A stretch of 64,000 nucleotides of DNA from JAYPEY01 sp964519245 (GCA_964519245.1 CAZFLK010000010.1:1-64000), one strand, 5' to 3'. Shown: positions 1 to 11,292, counted from the stretch's first letter. Program-made: numbers and translations. The notes: a model not told the origin generated them from the letters alone.

Positions 1-272
1 TCACACCTCCCAGCATATCTTCCGGTCAGAAAACTGTAGCGCGAAGGCGAACAAACGGTCGAAGTGACATTGAAATCCGTGAACAAGATCCCCTCTTTGG
101 CCAACTGATTCAGCCGGGGCGTATGAACCTTGCCGCCCATGAACCCAAGCGAATCCCAACTCTGATCGTCCGTGATGAAAAAGACGATATTGGGCCGGGA
201 CGCAGCAGCGCAAACAGCGGCCATTGCCAAGCACAACCACACCCACAAGAAACGAGAGCAACTTTGCTTCAT
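1..272 (-). CDS. Sulfatase, N-terminal part (runs off the left edge)
   Basis: The minus strand reads from an ATG at 272 to the window edge without a stop, giving about 90 residues. Residues 1-25 form a signal peptide (hydrophobic stretch after MKQSCSRFLW). Next come the sulfatase metal-binding motif PNIVFFITDDQ (residues 27-37) and the formylglycine signature CSPSR with Cys74, followed by LTGRY. This is the start of a secreted formylglycine-dependent sulfatase acting on sulfate esters, probably of polysaccharides. It lies 30 bp downstream of the DUF1080 gene on the same strand, so it probably belongs to that operon. The C-terminal substrate-recognition part is outside the window, so the substrate cannot be guessed. 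Confidence 0.9.
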   Translation of the reverse strand, partial: MKQSCSRFLWVWLCLAMAAVCAAASRPNIVFFITDDQSWDSLGFMGGKVHTPRLNQLAKEGILFTDFNVTSTVCSPSRYSFLTGRYAGRC

Positions 273-302
273 CAGCGTTTTCAAGGGAATGTATCGTCCT
301 GC

Positions 303-1049
303 CTACCGCAGCTCCGCGATCCGAACATCCTTGAACTCGCACCACATCGGCGCGCCGGCATGCAATTGCAGCGCAAGCACGCCGTCGAGCAGGGCCCGCT
401 CCGGATGCTTGTCGATGCATTCCATGATCAGACGGCCGTTGAGGTAATGGCGAATGTGATGCCCCTTGGCAATGATCGCCACGTCGTTCCAACCGTCCAC
501 CTTGAACAGCTTGGCATACGCCTCCGCCGAAATGACGGAGCCCGCCTTTTTACGTTCGCCGTCCTCGCCCCAGACGGTCTTGTCGCCGACGAGGCTCATC
601 CGGCCGCGGCCGCCGCCCTCGTCATAAATGAAACCGGCGACGCTGGGCAGTTTGTTGGAATTGCGGATCTCGTGTTGATAGCCACGGACGATCCACTTGT
701 TGCGGAGCTTACCCTCGGTAATGCGCCGCGAGCGGTATTGGATGCCCGAGTTGTTCACGCTGGAGACGCGGAAGGAAAGGCGCAGGTCGAAATCCTTGGT
801 GCGTCCGCCCTGCCAGATGAGGAAGGTATTGCCATTGGCCCGCTTCTCCTTGGTGGTCTCGCCACGGATGGCGCCATCCTTGACGGTCCAGAGCCCGGGA
901 TCGCCGTCCCACCCGCTCAGGTCCTTGCCATTGAAGATGCTGCGCATCTTCTTGGACTCGGCGGGAACCTCCGGCGAAGAGCCCGCGGCCAACGCCGCTG
1001 TGCCGATGGCTGCTGAGGCAATGATCGAAAGAGTCTTGAGCAATTTCAT
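303..1049 (-). CDS. Secreted DUF1080 (3-keto-disaccharide hydrolase-like) protein
   Basis: 248 aa from the ATG at 1049, which gives a clean signal peptide (MKLLKTLSIIASAAIGTAALAAG). Upstream in-frame starts would add a long low-complexity Arg/Ser tail and are not credible. The mature part carries the DUF1080 hallmarks FNGKDLSGWDG near residue 38, LRLSFRVSSVNNSGIQYRS in the middle and a C-terminal FKDVRIAELR strand. The family has a concanavalin-like fold, and some members hydrolyse 3-keto-glycosides. It is very abundant in Planctomycetes and Verrucomicrobia. It sits between two sulfatase genes on the same strand (163 and 30 bp gaps), which suggests one glycan-degradation unit. The family assignment is firm; the actual substrate is unknown. 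Confidence 0.9.
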   Translation of the reverse strand: MKLLKTLSIIASAAIGTAALAAGSSPEVPAESKKMRSIFNGKDLSGWDGDPGLWTVKDGAIRGETTKEKRANGNTFLIWQGGRTKDFDLRLSFRVSSVNNSGIQYRSRRITEGKLRNKWIVRGYQHEIRNSNKLPSVAGFIYDEGGGRGRMSLVGDKTVWGEDGERKKAGSVISAEAYAKLFKVDGWNDVAIIAKGHHIRHYLNGRLIMECIDKHPERALLDGVLALQLHAGAPMWCEFKDVRIAELR

Positions 1050-1212
1050 GTCGTGTCGGTTGAATGTTTCGGGAGACGTCGTAGGTTTTGCCTGATGGAG
1101 TGGAACAACGTCAAGCGCGCTCCCGGTTCGCGCACACTGTCCCGCCGTTGTCGATCTGCAAGCCAGCGACTCACTATCATCGGAAGCCACATCCGCAACG
1201 AAACTCGAGCGC

Positions 1213-2616
1213 TCATCGCCTTCGCTTCGACGGAGCCGGCGGCTGCATCTCCGCAAGCGAGGGCACGGCCGCGCGGAGCTTGTCCAGCGCGGCCGAATAC
1301 TCCTTCTGGCGGACCACATTCGTCCACTGGCGCGGGTCCTTTGAGAAATCATAGAGTTCCTCCTGGTCGTCCCGGTAGCGGATGTAGCGAAATTGCTCCG
1401 TGCGAATGGTGATGTAGCGGTCGCCGAAGGCGGTGATCGCCGTGCTCGACCAATCGGCGGCCGGATCCCTGAGCAACGGCGTGAGCGAGCGGCCCTGCGG
1501 CGCATCGGGAGCGTCAATGCCACAGAGCTCCATCAGCGTCGGATAGATATCCTGCAACGAGACGAAACGCCGACTCACCCCGCCAGCCCGCGTCATTCCC
1601 GGCACGCGAAGCATCAACAGGCTGTGCGTCGCCTCCTCCCAAAGCGTGGCCTTCTGCCAATGGTTCTTCTCCTCCAGGTGAAAGCCATGATCCGAGAGCA
1701 GAACGACGATGGTATCGTCGCGATGCGGACTGTCCTCCAACGCCTGGAGTACGCGCCCCATCTGCGCGTCCGCATAGGACGTCGCCGCCAAGTAGGCCCG
1801 GACGCCTTCCCTGTGCTTGCCGTGCCGCAACACCTGCTCCACGAAGTGGCTCTTGCCACGGGTGACCTCGCGGCCCAAGGGCGGCACATCGTCCAGATCG
1901 CCCGACAACAACTCCGGCGTCGCGACGCCCTCCAGCGGATAGAGGTCAAAATACTTCTGCGGCACATACCAGGGCATGTGCGGATGAAACAGGCCGCATG
2001 CGATGAAGAAAGGCCGGTCGTGCCGCTTGCGCAATTGGCGAATCGCCGCGTCGGCATACTTCGTGTCGTTCATCTCGGATTCCGCGAGATGGGTCGGCCC
2101 CCAATCCTGTTCTCCCCGGGTAAAGGACAGGAAAGGCGCGCCGGGCGGAGCGGGATCGCGCTTGTGCCCCAACCGCTCGTCCCAAATGTCGCGCGTGTCC
2201 CAACCGTGGGCGATCTTCCCATAGGAGACGAGCGAGTAACCCGCATCCTTGAAGCGCTTCGGCAAGGCCACCGCGGTCTTCAAAGCGGCGCTTTGATCGA
2301 TCGCCACCCCGTTCTCGTAGACTCCGGACTGCCAGGGCCGGACTCCGGAAAGCAACGCCGTCCTCGAGGGCGAGCAAACCGGACTCGCCGTGTAGGCGCG
2401 CTCGAACAGGACGCCGCTCGCCGCCAAGCGACGTATGTTCGGCGCGACCACCTTGCCGGCATAACGATTCGTGTCGCCCAGCAGCCAGGTATTCAGGTCG
2501 TCAATGACCAGAAAAAGGACGTTCTTGCGCGGCGACGCGGACCCATTCACGGCCGCTCCCCATAGCGCGCCAACAAGGAGCAACGTCAGGATGGATCGTC
2601 GTGGCAGGTCGAGCAT
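1213..2616 (-). CDS. Secreted sulfatase, iduronate-2-sulfatase-like
   Basis: 467 aa from the ATG at 2616, giving a signal peptide (PRRSILTLLLVGALWGAAVNGSA). An ATG at 2637 would add seven residues and cannot be excluded; neither has a clear ribosome binding site. Seen features are the N-terminal metal motif KNVLFLVIDDLNTW (residues 31-44), the formylglycine motif CSPSR with Cys81, the HPHMPW motif in the middle and LLSDHGFHLEEKNHW further on. The IDDLNTW start and the DHGFHLGE-like motif are typical of the iduronate-2-sulfatase/choline-sulfatase-like branch. The protein probably acts in the periplasm on sulfated sugars. It is the first gene of the minus-strand run with DUF1080 and the partial sulfatase. 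Confidence 0.92.
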   Translation of the reverse strand: MLDLPRRSILTLLLVGALWGAAVNGSASPRKNVLFLVIDDLNTWLLGDTNRYAGKVVAPNIRRLAASGVLFERAYTASPVCSPSRTALLSGVRPWQSGVYENGVAIDQSAALKTAVALPKRFKDAGYSLVSYGKIAHGWDTRDIWDERLGHKRDPAPPGAPFLSFTRGEQDWGPTHLAESEMNDTKYADAAIRQLRKRHDRPFFIACGLFHPHMPWYVPQKYFDLYPLEGVATPELLSGDLDDVPPLGREVTRGKSHFVEQVLRHGKHREGVRAYLAATSYADAQMGRVLQALEDSPHRDDTIVVLLSDHGFHLEEKNHWQKATLWEEATHSLLMLRVPGMTRAGGVSRRFVSLQDIYPTLMELCGIDAPDAPQGRSLTPLLRDPAADWSSTAITAFGDRYITIRTEQFRYIRYRDDQEELYDFSKDPRQWTNVVRQKEYSAALDKLRAAVPSLAEMQPPAPSKRRR

Positions 2617-2707
2617 GAAGCGTGTTCTACCCCACATCCCGATAAACGTCCCGCCAAAACACCCCGGCGACTGCCGCGGATCCTTGACGGTCTCCCTTCG
2701 CGCCCCG

Positions 2708-3766
2708 TTAGTCCTCCGCCGAGGCGCCCCGATATTGGATGCGTTGTCGCATCTGCCTGTTGCGGGTGAAGTCCACGACCGCGTCATCATGGCAGATGAA
2801 GACCAACCGATCCTCGGCCTGAATGACCATGTCCGGCTTCGGATGCAGGACCCGCTCCCTATTCGCCCGATCCAAGGCCACCACCAGGAACTGCGCCTTG
2901 GACTGCGTCTCCACCTCCGACAAATTCGAGCCGATCAACGTTGAATTCTCCGGAATCTGCATTTCGGCGAATTGAATGCCCAGTTCGCCCAACTGCGCGT
3001 CCAACTCCTTCATGGTCTCCTTGTCCGTCAGCAGACTGTCCGCGCTGGGATGCAGGATCTGATGCGCGATCCTTTCGGCGCCGATGTGCGCCGGCAACAC
3101 CACCCGGTTCGCTCCCGCCTGCACAAGCTTGCCTTCCGTCGAGGGCGTCTCGCCCCGGGCGATGATCTCGACCTGCGGATTGAGATTGCGGGCGCTCAGT
3201 GTGATGAAGACATTGGCCGCGTCGTTCGGCAACACGGTTGCCAGCACTCTCGCCCGAGCGACGCCCGCCTTCTCCAGCGCGCTCTCCTCGGTCGCGTCCC
3301 CAACACAGACCAGCCAGCCATTCTGCTCCGCCTCCTCCACCCGGCCCGGTTCCGACTCGATGATGACAAAGGCATGCTTCGCCTGGCTCAACTCCTCCGC
3401 CAGCATCCGGCCGATCCGGCCGACCCCGCAGATAATGACATGGTCCGTCAGCTTCTCGATTTCCGCATTCATACGCCGCTTTCCCAATACCCGTTGAATT
3501 TCGCCTTCCGTCAGAAACTGGATGAAGCCGCCGATCAGGTAGATCAACGACGTGCAGCCCGACAGGATCACCCCCATGGTAAACACCCGCAAGCCCGGGC
3601 TCTCCTCATGCACCTCGCCATACCCCACCCCGAAGATCGTGATGATCACCATGAAGATGGCGTCGATGAACGGCCACCCCGCAATCATGTAGCCCGCGAC
3701 GCCCACGGTCACCGTGACCAACATGATGATGCCGCCAATCTTGAGCGCTCGCAAAGACGTCTTCAT
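2708..3766 (-). CDS. Two-TM potassium channel with RCK (TrkA-N/TrkA-C) domains
   Basis: 352 aa from the ATG at 3766, with a GGA eight bases upstream; a GTG at 3835 would extend the N-terminus by 23 residues. Two transmembrane helices (about residues 8-30 and 60-85) flank a pore loop with filter TIFGVGYGE (GVGYG at 46-50). A Rossmann-type TrkA-N domain follows (HVIICGVGRIGRMLAEEL, ending IIESE), and a TrkA-C-like domain makes up the last ~80 residues (LIGSNLSEVETQSKAQFLVVAL). This is the MthK/Kch-type architecture: a tetrameric inner-membrane K+ channel gated by a cytosolic RCK ring. The filter has Glu where most channels have Asp. Its neighbours do not suggest a specific role. Confidence 0.9.
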   Translation of the reverse strand: MKTSLRALKIGGIIMLVTVTVGVAGYMIAGWPFIDAIFMVIITIFGVGYGEVHEESPGLRVFTMGVILSGCTSLIYLIGGFIQFLTEGEIQRVLGKRRMNAEIEKLTDHVIICGVGRIGRMLAEELSQAKHAFVIIESEPGRVEEAEQNGWLVCVGDATEESALEKAGVARARVLATVLPNDAANVFITLSARNLNPQVEIIARGETPSTEGKLVQAGANRVVLPAHIGAERIAHQILHPSADSLLTDKETMKELDAQLGELGIQFAEMQIPENSTLIGSNLSEVETQSKAQFLVVALDRANRERVLHPKPDMVIQAEDRLVFICHDDAVVDFTRNRQMRQRIQYRGASAED

Positions 3767-3880
3767 TTCATCCGCACCGAAGCCTAGTTCCTTCACGGCG
3801 ACCGTCAAAACTAATAGGCGTTTACCTGTCGACACCCTGATTCACTTGCCGCACGGCGGTTTTCCGCGCAACCTCGGGGC

Positions 3881-4879
3881 ATGAAGGCCCTTGTCCTGAA
3901 TGAGATCAAACAGCCGCTCAACCTCGAAGAACGCCCGCCCCTGGAAGCGGGACCAGGCGAGGTCGTCGTGCGGCTGAACGCGGCGGCGTTGAATCGCCGC
4001 GATTTTTGGATCACCCGCGGCATGTATCCCGGAATCGTCACGCCGATCGTGCCAGGCTCCGATGGCGCAGGCGTGGTTAACCGGGTGGGCGACGGCGTCG
4101 ACGACTCCTGGCTGGGACAGGAGGTCCTGATCAATCCGGGACTGGACTGGGGCACGAACGAGGCCGCGCAGTCGGACGCGTTCACCATTCTCGGCCTACC
4201 GCGGAACGGGACCTTTGGGACCGAGGTCGCCGTTCCTGTCGGGCAGTTGCACGCGAAACCGGAATCGTTCAGTTGGGAGGAAGCGGCGGCGCTGCCCCTC
4301 GCCGGACTGACGGCCTACCGGGCGCTGTTCTCCCAGGGCGGGCTGAAGGCCGGCGAGAACGTGCTGATCACGGGCATCGGCGGCGGCGTGGCCACCTTCG
4401 CCCTGCAATTCGCGGTCGCCGCGGGCGCGAACGTCTGGGTGACCTCCTCCTCGGGCGGGAAACGGGAGCGCGCCATCGAACTGGGAGCCAAGGGCGGATT
4501 CGATTACCTCGAGGACGACTGGGGCAAGGCCTGCCTCAAGTCGGCGGGCGCGCCCAACCTGATCATCGACAGCGCAGGCGGTCCGGGCTACGCGACGCTG
4601 CTCGACATCGCGGCGCCCGGCGGCCGAATCGTCAACTACGGCGCCACCGCCGGACCGCCCGAGAAGCTGGATCTCTTCAAGGTCTTCTGGAAACAACTGC
4701 GCCTCCTCGGCTCCACCATGGGTTCACCGGCGGACTTCGCCGCCATGCTGAACTTTGTCGCCGAACACAGCCTCAAGCCCGTGGTGGATGATGTCGTCCC
4801 GCTGACCGAGGGGCCGGAAGCCGTGGAGCGGATGAAGAACTCCCCGCAGTTCGGGAAGATCGTCCTGCGGATCGACTGA
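3881..4879 (+). CDS. Zinc-independent MDR oxidoreductase (quinone oxidoreductase-like)
   Basis: 332 aa, a standard length for the medium-chain dehydrogenase/reductase family. The N-terminal GroES-like domain has the usual signature (LNAAALNRRDFWITRG, then PIVPGSDGAGVV). The cofactor site of the Rossmann domain is GIGGGVATFALQFAVAAGA at about residues 165-183, fitting NADPH. The structural-zinc cysteine cluster of alcohol dehydrogenases is absent, so this is the quinone oxidoreductase/enoyl reductase side of the family. It starts 114 bp from the divergent channel gene and stands alone on the plus strand. The substrate is not predictable. Confidence 0.88.
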   Translation: MKALVLNEIKQPLNLEERPPLEAGPGEVVVRLNAAALNRRDFWITRGMYPGIVTPIVPGSDGAGVVNRVGDGVDDSWLGQEVLINPGLDWGTNEAAQSDAFTILGLPRNGTFGTEVAVPVGQLHAKPESFSWEEAAALPLAGLTAYRALFSQGGLKAGENVLITGIGGGVATFALQFAVAAGANVWVTSSSGGKRERAIELGAKGGFDYLEDDWGKACLKSAGAPNLIIDSAGGPGYATLLDIAAPGGRIVNYGATAGPPEKLDLFKVFWKQLRLLGSTMGSPADFAAMLNFVAEHSLKPVVDDVVPLTEGPEAVERMKNSPQFGKIVLRID

Positions 4880-5203
4880 GGGCATCGGGCCTGGCCGCGT
4901 CGCCAAGAGAGAATACGGGGACATCCAACTCGCCAACCGCGCCCGCACAAGAGCAACCGGAGCGCGGACATCCCTGTCCGCCTGTTGGCGCGACGCTGCG
5001 ACCAAGCAATCGACTCGCCGAAGCCCGTTGACGCGGGCAACACGATCGGTTGTAACCAAAGCCGCATTTCTTGCGTCGAATCTCGCAACGCCGCCCACCG
5101 CGCGCGCCGTTGCACGCACCGGCTGCGGAACGGCGAGGCTGGCGAGTTCGCCCGCCTGCGCGGGCGACCTGAAAGCGCGACCGACCTGACCATCGATTTG
5201 CCC
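4880..5203. other. Intergenic stretch with only a putative promoter
   Basis: 324 bp between the MDR gene and the first PSCyt gene. The frame of the downstream gene is open back to about 4985. However, that reading is Arg/Ala-rich, has no family resemblance and lacks a signal peptide, so I treat it as non-coding leader. The only structure I can point to is the promoter-like pair listed separately. No repeat or RNA was seen. Confidence 0.6.
5028..5056 (+). promoter_or_regulatory. Putative sigma-70 promoter of the first PSCyt/DUF1501 operon
   Basis: TTGACG at 5028-5033 and TGTAAC at 5051-5056 are separated by exactly 17 bp. They match 5/6 and 4/6 of the -35 and -10 consensus. Transcription would begin about 140 nt before the ATG at 5204. 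This rests on pattern match only. Confidence 0.35.
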
Positions 5204-7738
<2,535 letters not shown>

Positions 7739-7746
7739 ACCACCCG

Positions 7747-9183
7747 ATGAAAACTGGAATCCATTCGCAAGCTCCCGGCCTCAACGGCGGAGTCCCCCCT
7801 CGCGACCAGCCGCTGCCGGGGCTCCACTCCCGCCGCTCCATGCTGCAGACCCTGTCCGGCGGCTTCGGCTGGATGGCCTTCTCCGCGCTGGCGGCGCAAC
7901 AGGCCAACGCCAACACGACCAATCCACTGGCTCCCCGCGCCCCCCACTTCACGCCACGGGCCAAGCGCGTGATTTTCCTCTGCATGCGCGGCGGACCGTC
8001 ACACGTCGACACCTTCGATTACAAGCCCAAGCTGAAACAGGACAACGGCAAGACGGTCGAGGCGCGCCGCGCCGCACGATTGCTGGCATCGCCCTGGGAG
8101 TTCAACCAGAACGGCCAAAGCGGCCTCCGCATCTCGGAGCTGTTTCCGGAAGTGTCCCGTCACGCCGATGATCTCTGCCTGCTCAACGGGATGAAGACCG
8201 ACCTGCCGGCGCACCCGCAGGCCTTCGTCGCAATGCACACCGGCAATCCCCAGTTCGTCCGCCCCTCCATGGGAGCCTGGGCGCTCTATGGACTGGGGAC
8301 GGAAAACCAGAACCTGCCCGGCTTCATCACGCTCAGCCCCCCGGTCGGTCTCGGCGGCGCGCAGAACTATGGCTCGTCCTTCCTCCCCGCCATCTATCAA
8401 GGCACGCCGATCGGCCGTGAACGACTGCCCATCACCCGGGCGCAGGTCAACAACATCGCCAACCGCCGCCTCGGCTCCAAGGCCCAGCGCGTCCAACTCG
8501 ACCTGGTGCAGGCCATGAACCGGGAACGCCTGACGAAGGACGAGTTCAATCCCGAGATCGAGGGCGTGATCGAATCCTATGAACTCGCGTTCCGCATGCA
8601 GGCGGAACTGCCCGGCGTGCTGGATCTCGCTGGCGAATCCGAATCCACGCGCCGACTCTACGGCATCGGCGAGCAACAGACGGACGATTTCGGCCGACAA
8701 TGTCTCCTGGCGCGTCGCATGGTGGAGAAGGGCGTCCGCTTCGTGGAGGTCACGCACGGCAACTGGGACCAACACCAGAACCTGGAGCAGGCTCTCGCCC
8801 GCAATTGCGGCGCCACCGACAAGCCGATCGCCGGCCTGCTCGCCGACCTGAAAAGCCGCGACATGCTCAAGGACACCCTGGTCATCTGGGGCGGGGAGTT
8901 CGGCCGCACGCCTTACGCGCAAAACAACAATGGCCGGGATCACAACAACCGCGGCTACACCATGTGGCTGGCCGGCGGCGGAGTGAGGGGCGGCATGACC
9001 TACGGCAGCACCGACGACTACGGCTACGAGGCCGTGGAGAACAAATTGCACACCCACGATTTCCACGCGACCGTGCTCCACCTGCTCGGGCTGGACCACG
9101 AGCGCCTGACCTACAACTACGCCGGACGCGACTTCCGCCTCACCGACGTCTACGGGAACGTGGCCAAGGAAATCATGGCCTGA
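7747..9183 (+). CDS. DUF1501 protein with Tat-like signal
   Basis: 478 aa from the ATG at 7747. The N-terminus carries SRRSMLQTLSGGFGWMAFSALAA, a twin-arginine-type signal preceded by about 30 residues. The body shows the DUF1501 features KRVIFLCMRGGPSHVDTFDYKP (residues ~76-97), a middle GRQCLLARRMVEKGVRFVEV, and VIWGGEFGRTP with GRDHNNRGYTMWLAGGG. These belong to the alkaline phosphatase/sulfatase superfamily fold. DUF1501 genes almost always follow DUF1549/DUF1553 genes in this phylum, as here. The pair probably works together outside the cytoplasm, but the reaction is not known. It ends three bases from panC, which is convergent. Confidence 0.92.
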   Translation: MKTGIHSQAPGLNGGVPPRDQPLPGLHSRRSMLQTLSGGFGWMAFSALAAQQANANTTNPLAPRAPHFTPRAKRVIFLCMRGGPSHVDTFDYKPKLKQDNGKTVEARRAARLLASPWEFNQNGQSGLRISELFPEVSRHADDLCLLNGMKTDLPAHPQAFVAMHTGNPQFVRPSMGAWALYGLGTENQNLPGFITLSPPVGLGGAQNYGSSFLPAIYQGTPIGRERLPITRAQVNNIANRRLGSKAQRVQLDLVQAMNRERLTKDEFNPEIEGVIESYELAFRMQAELPGVLDLAGESESTRRLYGIGEQQTDDFGRQCLLARRMVEKGVRFVEVTHGNWDQHQNLEQALARNCGATDKPIAGLLADLKSRDMLKDTLVIWGGEFGRTPYAQNNNGRDHNNRGYTMWLAGGGVRGGMTYGSTDDYGYEAVENKLHTHDFHATVLHLLGLDHERLTYNYAGRDFRLTDVYGNVAKEIMA

Positions 9184-9186
9184 GTC

Positions 9187-10050
9187 CTACAAGACCGCGC
9201 TGTCGATCAGCCTGGCCTTGCCGATTCTGGCGGCCAACGCGATGTGGATGCCGGGCGCGACCGTCTTGACCGGCTTCAGCGTCTCGGAATCAAAGAATTC
9301 CACGTAGTCCAGTTCGGCGTCGGGTTGGGCGTTCACCATGCACTTGACGTTGTGCTTCAACTTGTCCGCAGCAATGGAATCGGTGGTGGCCAACATCTCC
9401 TTCACGAGAAAGATCGCCCGCGAAACGACCGGAGCCTGTTCACGCTGGTCGCGAGTCAGGTAGGCGTTGCGCGAACTCATGGCCACGCCGTCAATCTCCC
9501 GGACTGTCGGAGCCACATCGATCTCCACGGGAAAATTCAAATCCCGGACCATGCGTCTGATCACGGCGGCCTGCTGAAAGTCCTTCGCCCCGAAGACCGC
9601 GACATCCGGTTGCGTCAGATTGAAGAGCTTGGCGACCACCGTGGTCACGCCCCGAAAATGAACCGGCCGGGAGTCGCCTTCCATCCCCTTTGAAAGCGTC
9701 GTTTCCTCAACAAACGAGCTGAACTCGCGTCCCTTGTCCGCGCAAAACATGTCGCTGTCCTCAGGAGCGAAGACCACGTCCACCCCGCACTCGCGACACA
9801 ACGCCAGATCGCGCTTCTCATCCCTGGGGTAGCGTTTGAAATCCTCGCCCGGGCCGAACTGGGTCCGGTTGACGAACAGGGTCGCCACCACCAGACCATC
9901 CTTCCCCGCCCGTTTGCGCGCGCGTTCGACCAGACTGAGGTGCCCGGAGTGAAGATATCCCATGGTCGGCACGACCACAATGCGCCTGCCCTCGCGCCGC
10001 TGCTTCAGCGCGAAACGCTGCATCTGATCCGGTTTCCTAATGGTCCGCAT
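9187..10050 (-). CDS. panC: Pantoate--beta-alanine ligase
   Basis: 287 aa, typical for PanC. The ATG at 10050 (MRTIRKPDQM) is chosen because the ATG at 10086 adds residues not found in the family. Nucleotidyltransferase signatures are visible: VVPTMGYLHSGHLSLVERAR with the HxGH motif, FVNRTQFGPGEDFKRYPRD, FGAKDFQQAAVIRRMV, and MSSRNAYL as the second ATP-binding signature. It condenses pantoate with beta-alanine using ATP in the cytoplasm, the last step of pantothenate synthesis leading to coenzyme A. No other pan gene is nearby. A terminator for the upstream glutaredoxin gene lies just before it, so it probably has its own promoter. Confidence 0.96.
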   Translation of the reverse strand: MRTIRKPDQMQRFALKQRREGRRIVVVPTMGYLHSGHLSLVERARKRAGKDGLVVATLFVNRTQFGPGEDFKRYPRDEKRDLALCRECGVDVVFAPEDSDMFCADKGREFSSFVEETTLSKGMEGDSRPVHFRGVTTVVAKLFNLTQPDVAVFGAKDFQQAAVIRRMVRDLNFPVEIDVAPTVREIDGVAMSSRNAYLTRDQREQAPVVSRAIFLVKEMLATTDSIAADKLKHNVKCMVNAQPDAELDYVEFFDSETLKPVKTVAPGIHIALAARIGKARLIDSAVL

Positions 10051-10086
10051 AAACGGAATCTTTCCGTTCGCCAAGGACTTCCTCAA

Positions 10087-10124
10087 ACAAAAAAAGCCGC
10101 GAGGAATCGTTTTCCTCGCGGCTT
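10087..10124 (-). terminator. Rho-independent terminator of the glutaredoxin-like gene
   Basis: A perfect 13-bp stem (10094-10106 pairing with 10112-10124) with a 5-nt loop is followed, on the minus strand, by a run of T (plus-strand A residues at 10089-10095). It sits 15 bp after the stop of the gene at 10140 and before panC. Confidence 0.85.
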
Positions 10125-10139
10125 CCGGAAAGGAGCTGT

Positions 10140-10487
10140 TCAGCTCTGCTTGAAGAACATCGGCGACCCTTGGGGCGGATGCATCTCGTGGGCGCAGGGT
10201 TGATTCGTCGGAGCGCTGGCCTCGCGGGCGTTCGGCTCGATCAGTTTGTTGGCCAGCATGTAGGCCTCGACCTCCTCGCCGCTGACGTCGGCCAGCATCT
10301 TGCCGCCGACTTCCACACAGGGGCTGAGCATCTGGCCGCTTTTCTCGATCATCTCCTGACGCTGGACCGGATCGTTGATGATGTCACGGTCCTCATACTG
10401 GAGGTCATACTTCTGCATGATGGCGCGGACCCCCATGCTCCAACCGCAGGAGGGCTTCAGGTAGGCGATTATTTTCGGTTGTTCCAT
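10140..10487 (-). CDS. Monothiol glutaredoxin-like thioredoxin-fold protein
   Basis: 115 aa from the ATG at 10487 (MEQPKIIAYLK). Residues 4-85 read as a glutaredoxin domain: KIIAYLKPSCGWS with the single-thiol active site CGWS near residue 15, DIINDPVQRQEMIEKSGQMLSPCVEVGG with a cis-Pro-like segment, and a closing GEEVEAYML helix. Monothiol glutaredoxins often carry iron-sulfur clusters or glutathionylated intermediates. The active site CGWS differs from the classic CGFS. An unusual 25-residue tail rich in Pro, His, Met and one Cys follows the fold (PCAHEMHPPQGSPMF), and it could bind metal. It is followed by a strong terminator, so it is probably monocistronic. Confidence 0.8.
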   Translation of the reverse strand: MEQPKIIAYLKPSCGWSMGVRAIMQKYDLQYEDRDIINDPVQRQEMIEKSGQMLSPCVEVGGKMLADVSGEEVEAYMLANKLIEPNAREASAPTNQPCAHEMHPPQGSPMFFKQS

Positions 10488-10546
10488 GACGTTTCGAGTG
10501 GTTTGCAAATCTTGCTATTAATTGATCGCAAGTTTAACCACAGCGC

Positions 10547-10597
10547 AAGTGGCGACGTCAACAAAAGTTGGAAACCGGGTTGACGCGCAAGCCACTT
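10547..10597 (-). terminator. Possible hairpin terminator after the VTC-domain gene
   Basis: Two nested inverted repeats lie just after the stop of the gene at 10618: 10547-10553 with 10591-10597 (aagtggc/gccactt) and 10556-10562 with 10579-10585 (cgtcaac/gttgacg). There is no T-run, so it may be a factor-dependent terminator or only a coincidental fold. Confidence 0.3.
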
Positions 10598-10617
10598 TTA
10601 AGCTGCAACCAGCGGGC

Positions 10618-11292
10618 TCAAAGGGGAAAACTGGCGCGCAAGGCATGCAGATACTTTGAATACCGGGTGTTTCGCACCGGAAAGCGGTCGACAATATCGG
10701 CGATCAGGCCGTCCGGAGCGGCGGCGGGATATTTGAACTCCAGCACGACGTTTCCTGCCTTTGCCGCGAGACGAAAGGCCGCGCCCCCCGGCGCGGGTCC
10801 GTGCCAGGTCATCCGGGTATCGATGGTGAGACGACAATCGCAGGCGGCCACTTGATAATACTGGCGGTGGTAACGCACCAGGGTCAACGGGGCCACATTC
10901 AGGGTCAGCCGCTTGATCGGATCGGCATCTTTGACTTCCGCCAGCCAGCGCCGCGTCTGCGCGGGAAGGCCCGCGAGCTCAACGCGGGCAGGCGAAAGGC
11001 TCGCGCGCCGCTTCCCATTCTGCAGGTTCACCTTCACTTTGGCCTCCAACTGCGGCTCCGCCACGTCCCCTTCCAGATCGCCATACCAGCGAATGCGGAG
11101 CTTGCTTCTCCGGGATGCCCCCTCCACATGGCGGTGAAAATCCGCGAAATCCGGCGTGTCCAGATAAACCGAATTCACCCAGCGGGGGGGATAGGCCCGA
11201 CGAACCGCCTCCGGATGAAGCTTCAGGAACAACTCCAGGTCGCGCCCCAACTCCTCGGGCAGGGTGTATTTGCGTTCGAATCGCAGTTCCAT
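10618..11292 (-). CDS. VTC-domain (polyphosphate polymerase-type) protein
   Basis: 224 aa. It matches the VTC/triphosphate tunnel metalloenzyme pattern: RFERKYTLP at the N-terminus, VNSVYLDTPDFADFHRHVEG, KLRIRWYGD, a central LEAKVKVN strand, LTLVRYHRQYYQ, CRLTIDTRMTWH, VLEFKYP and a closing RNTRYSKYLHALR. The basic and acidic residues that line the tunnel in VTC4 (K/R-rich strands, E in EFK) are present. In yeast VTC4 this domain makes polyphosphate from ATP; bacterial homologues are often encoded with CotH and DUF4956 genes, exactly as here. It is the last gene of that operon, 12 bp after the CotH gene. The enzymatic role is inferred from family only. Confidence 0.82.
   Translation of the reverse strand: MELRFERKYTLPEELGRDLELFLKLHPEAVRRAYPPRWVNSVYLDTPDFADFHRHVEGASRRSKLRIRWYGDLEGDVAEPQLEAKVKVNLQNGKRRASLSPARVELAGLPAQTRRWLAEVKDADPIKRLTLNVAPLTLVRYHRQYYQVAACDCRLTIDTRMTWHGPAPGGAAFRLAAKAGNVVLEFKYPAAAPDGLIADIVDRFPVRNTRYSKYLHALRASFPL

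Noticed and set aside
4985..5203. In-frame N-terminal extension of the first PSCyt gene
   Set aside because: Arg/Ala-rich, not family-like, and it would bury the signal peptide that starts at 5204.
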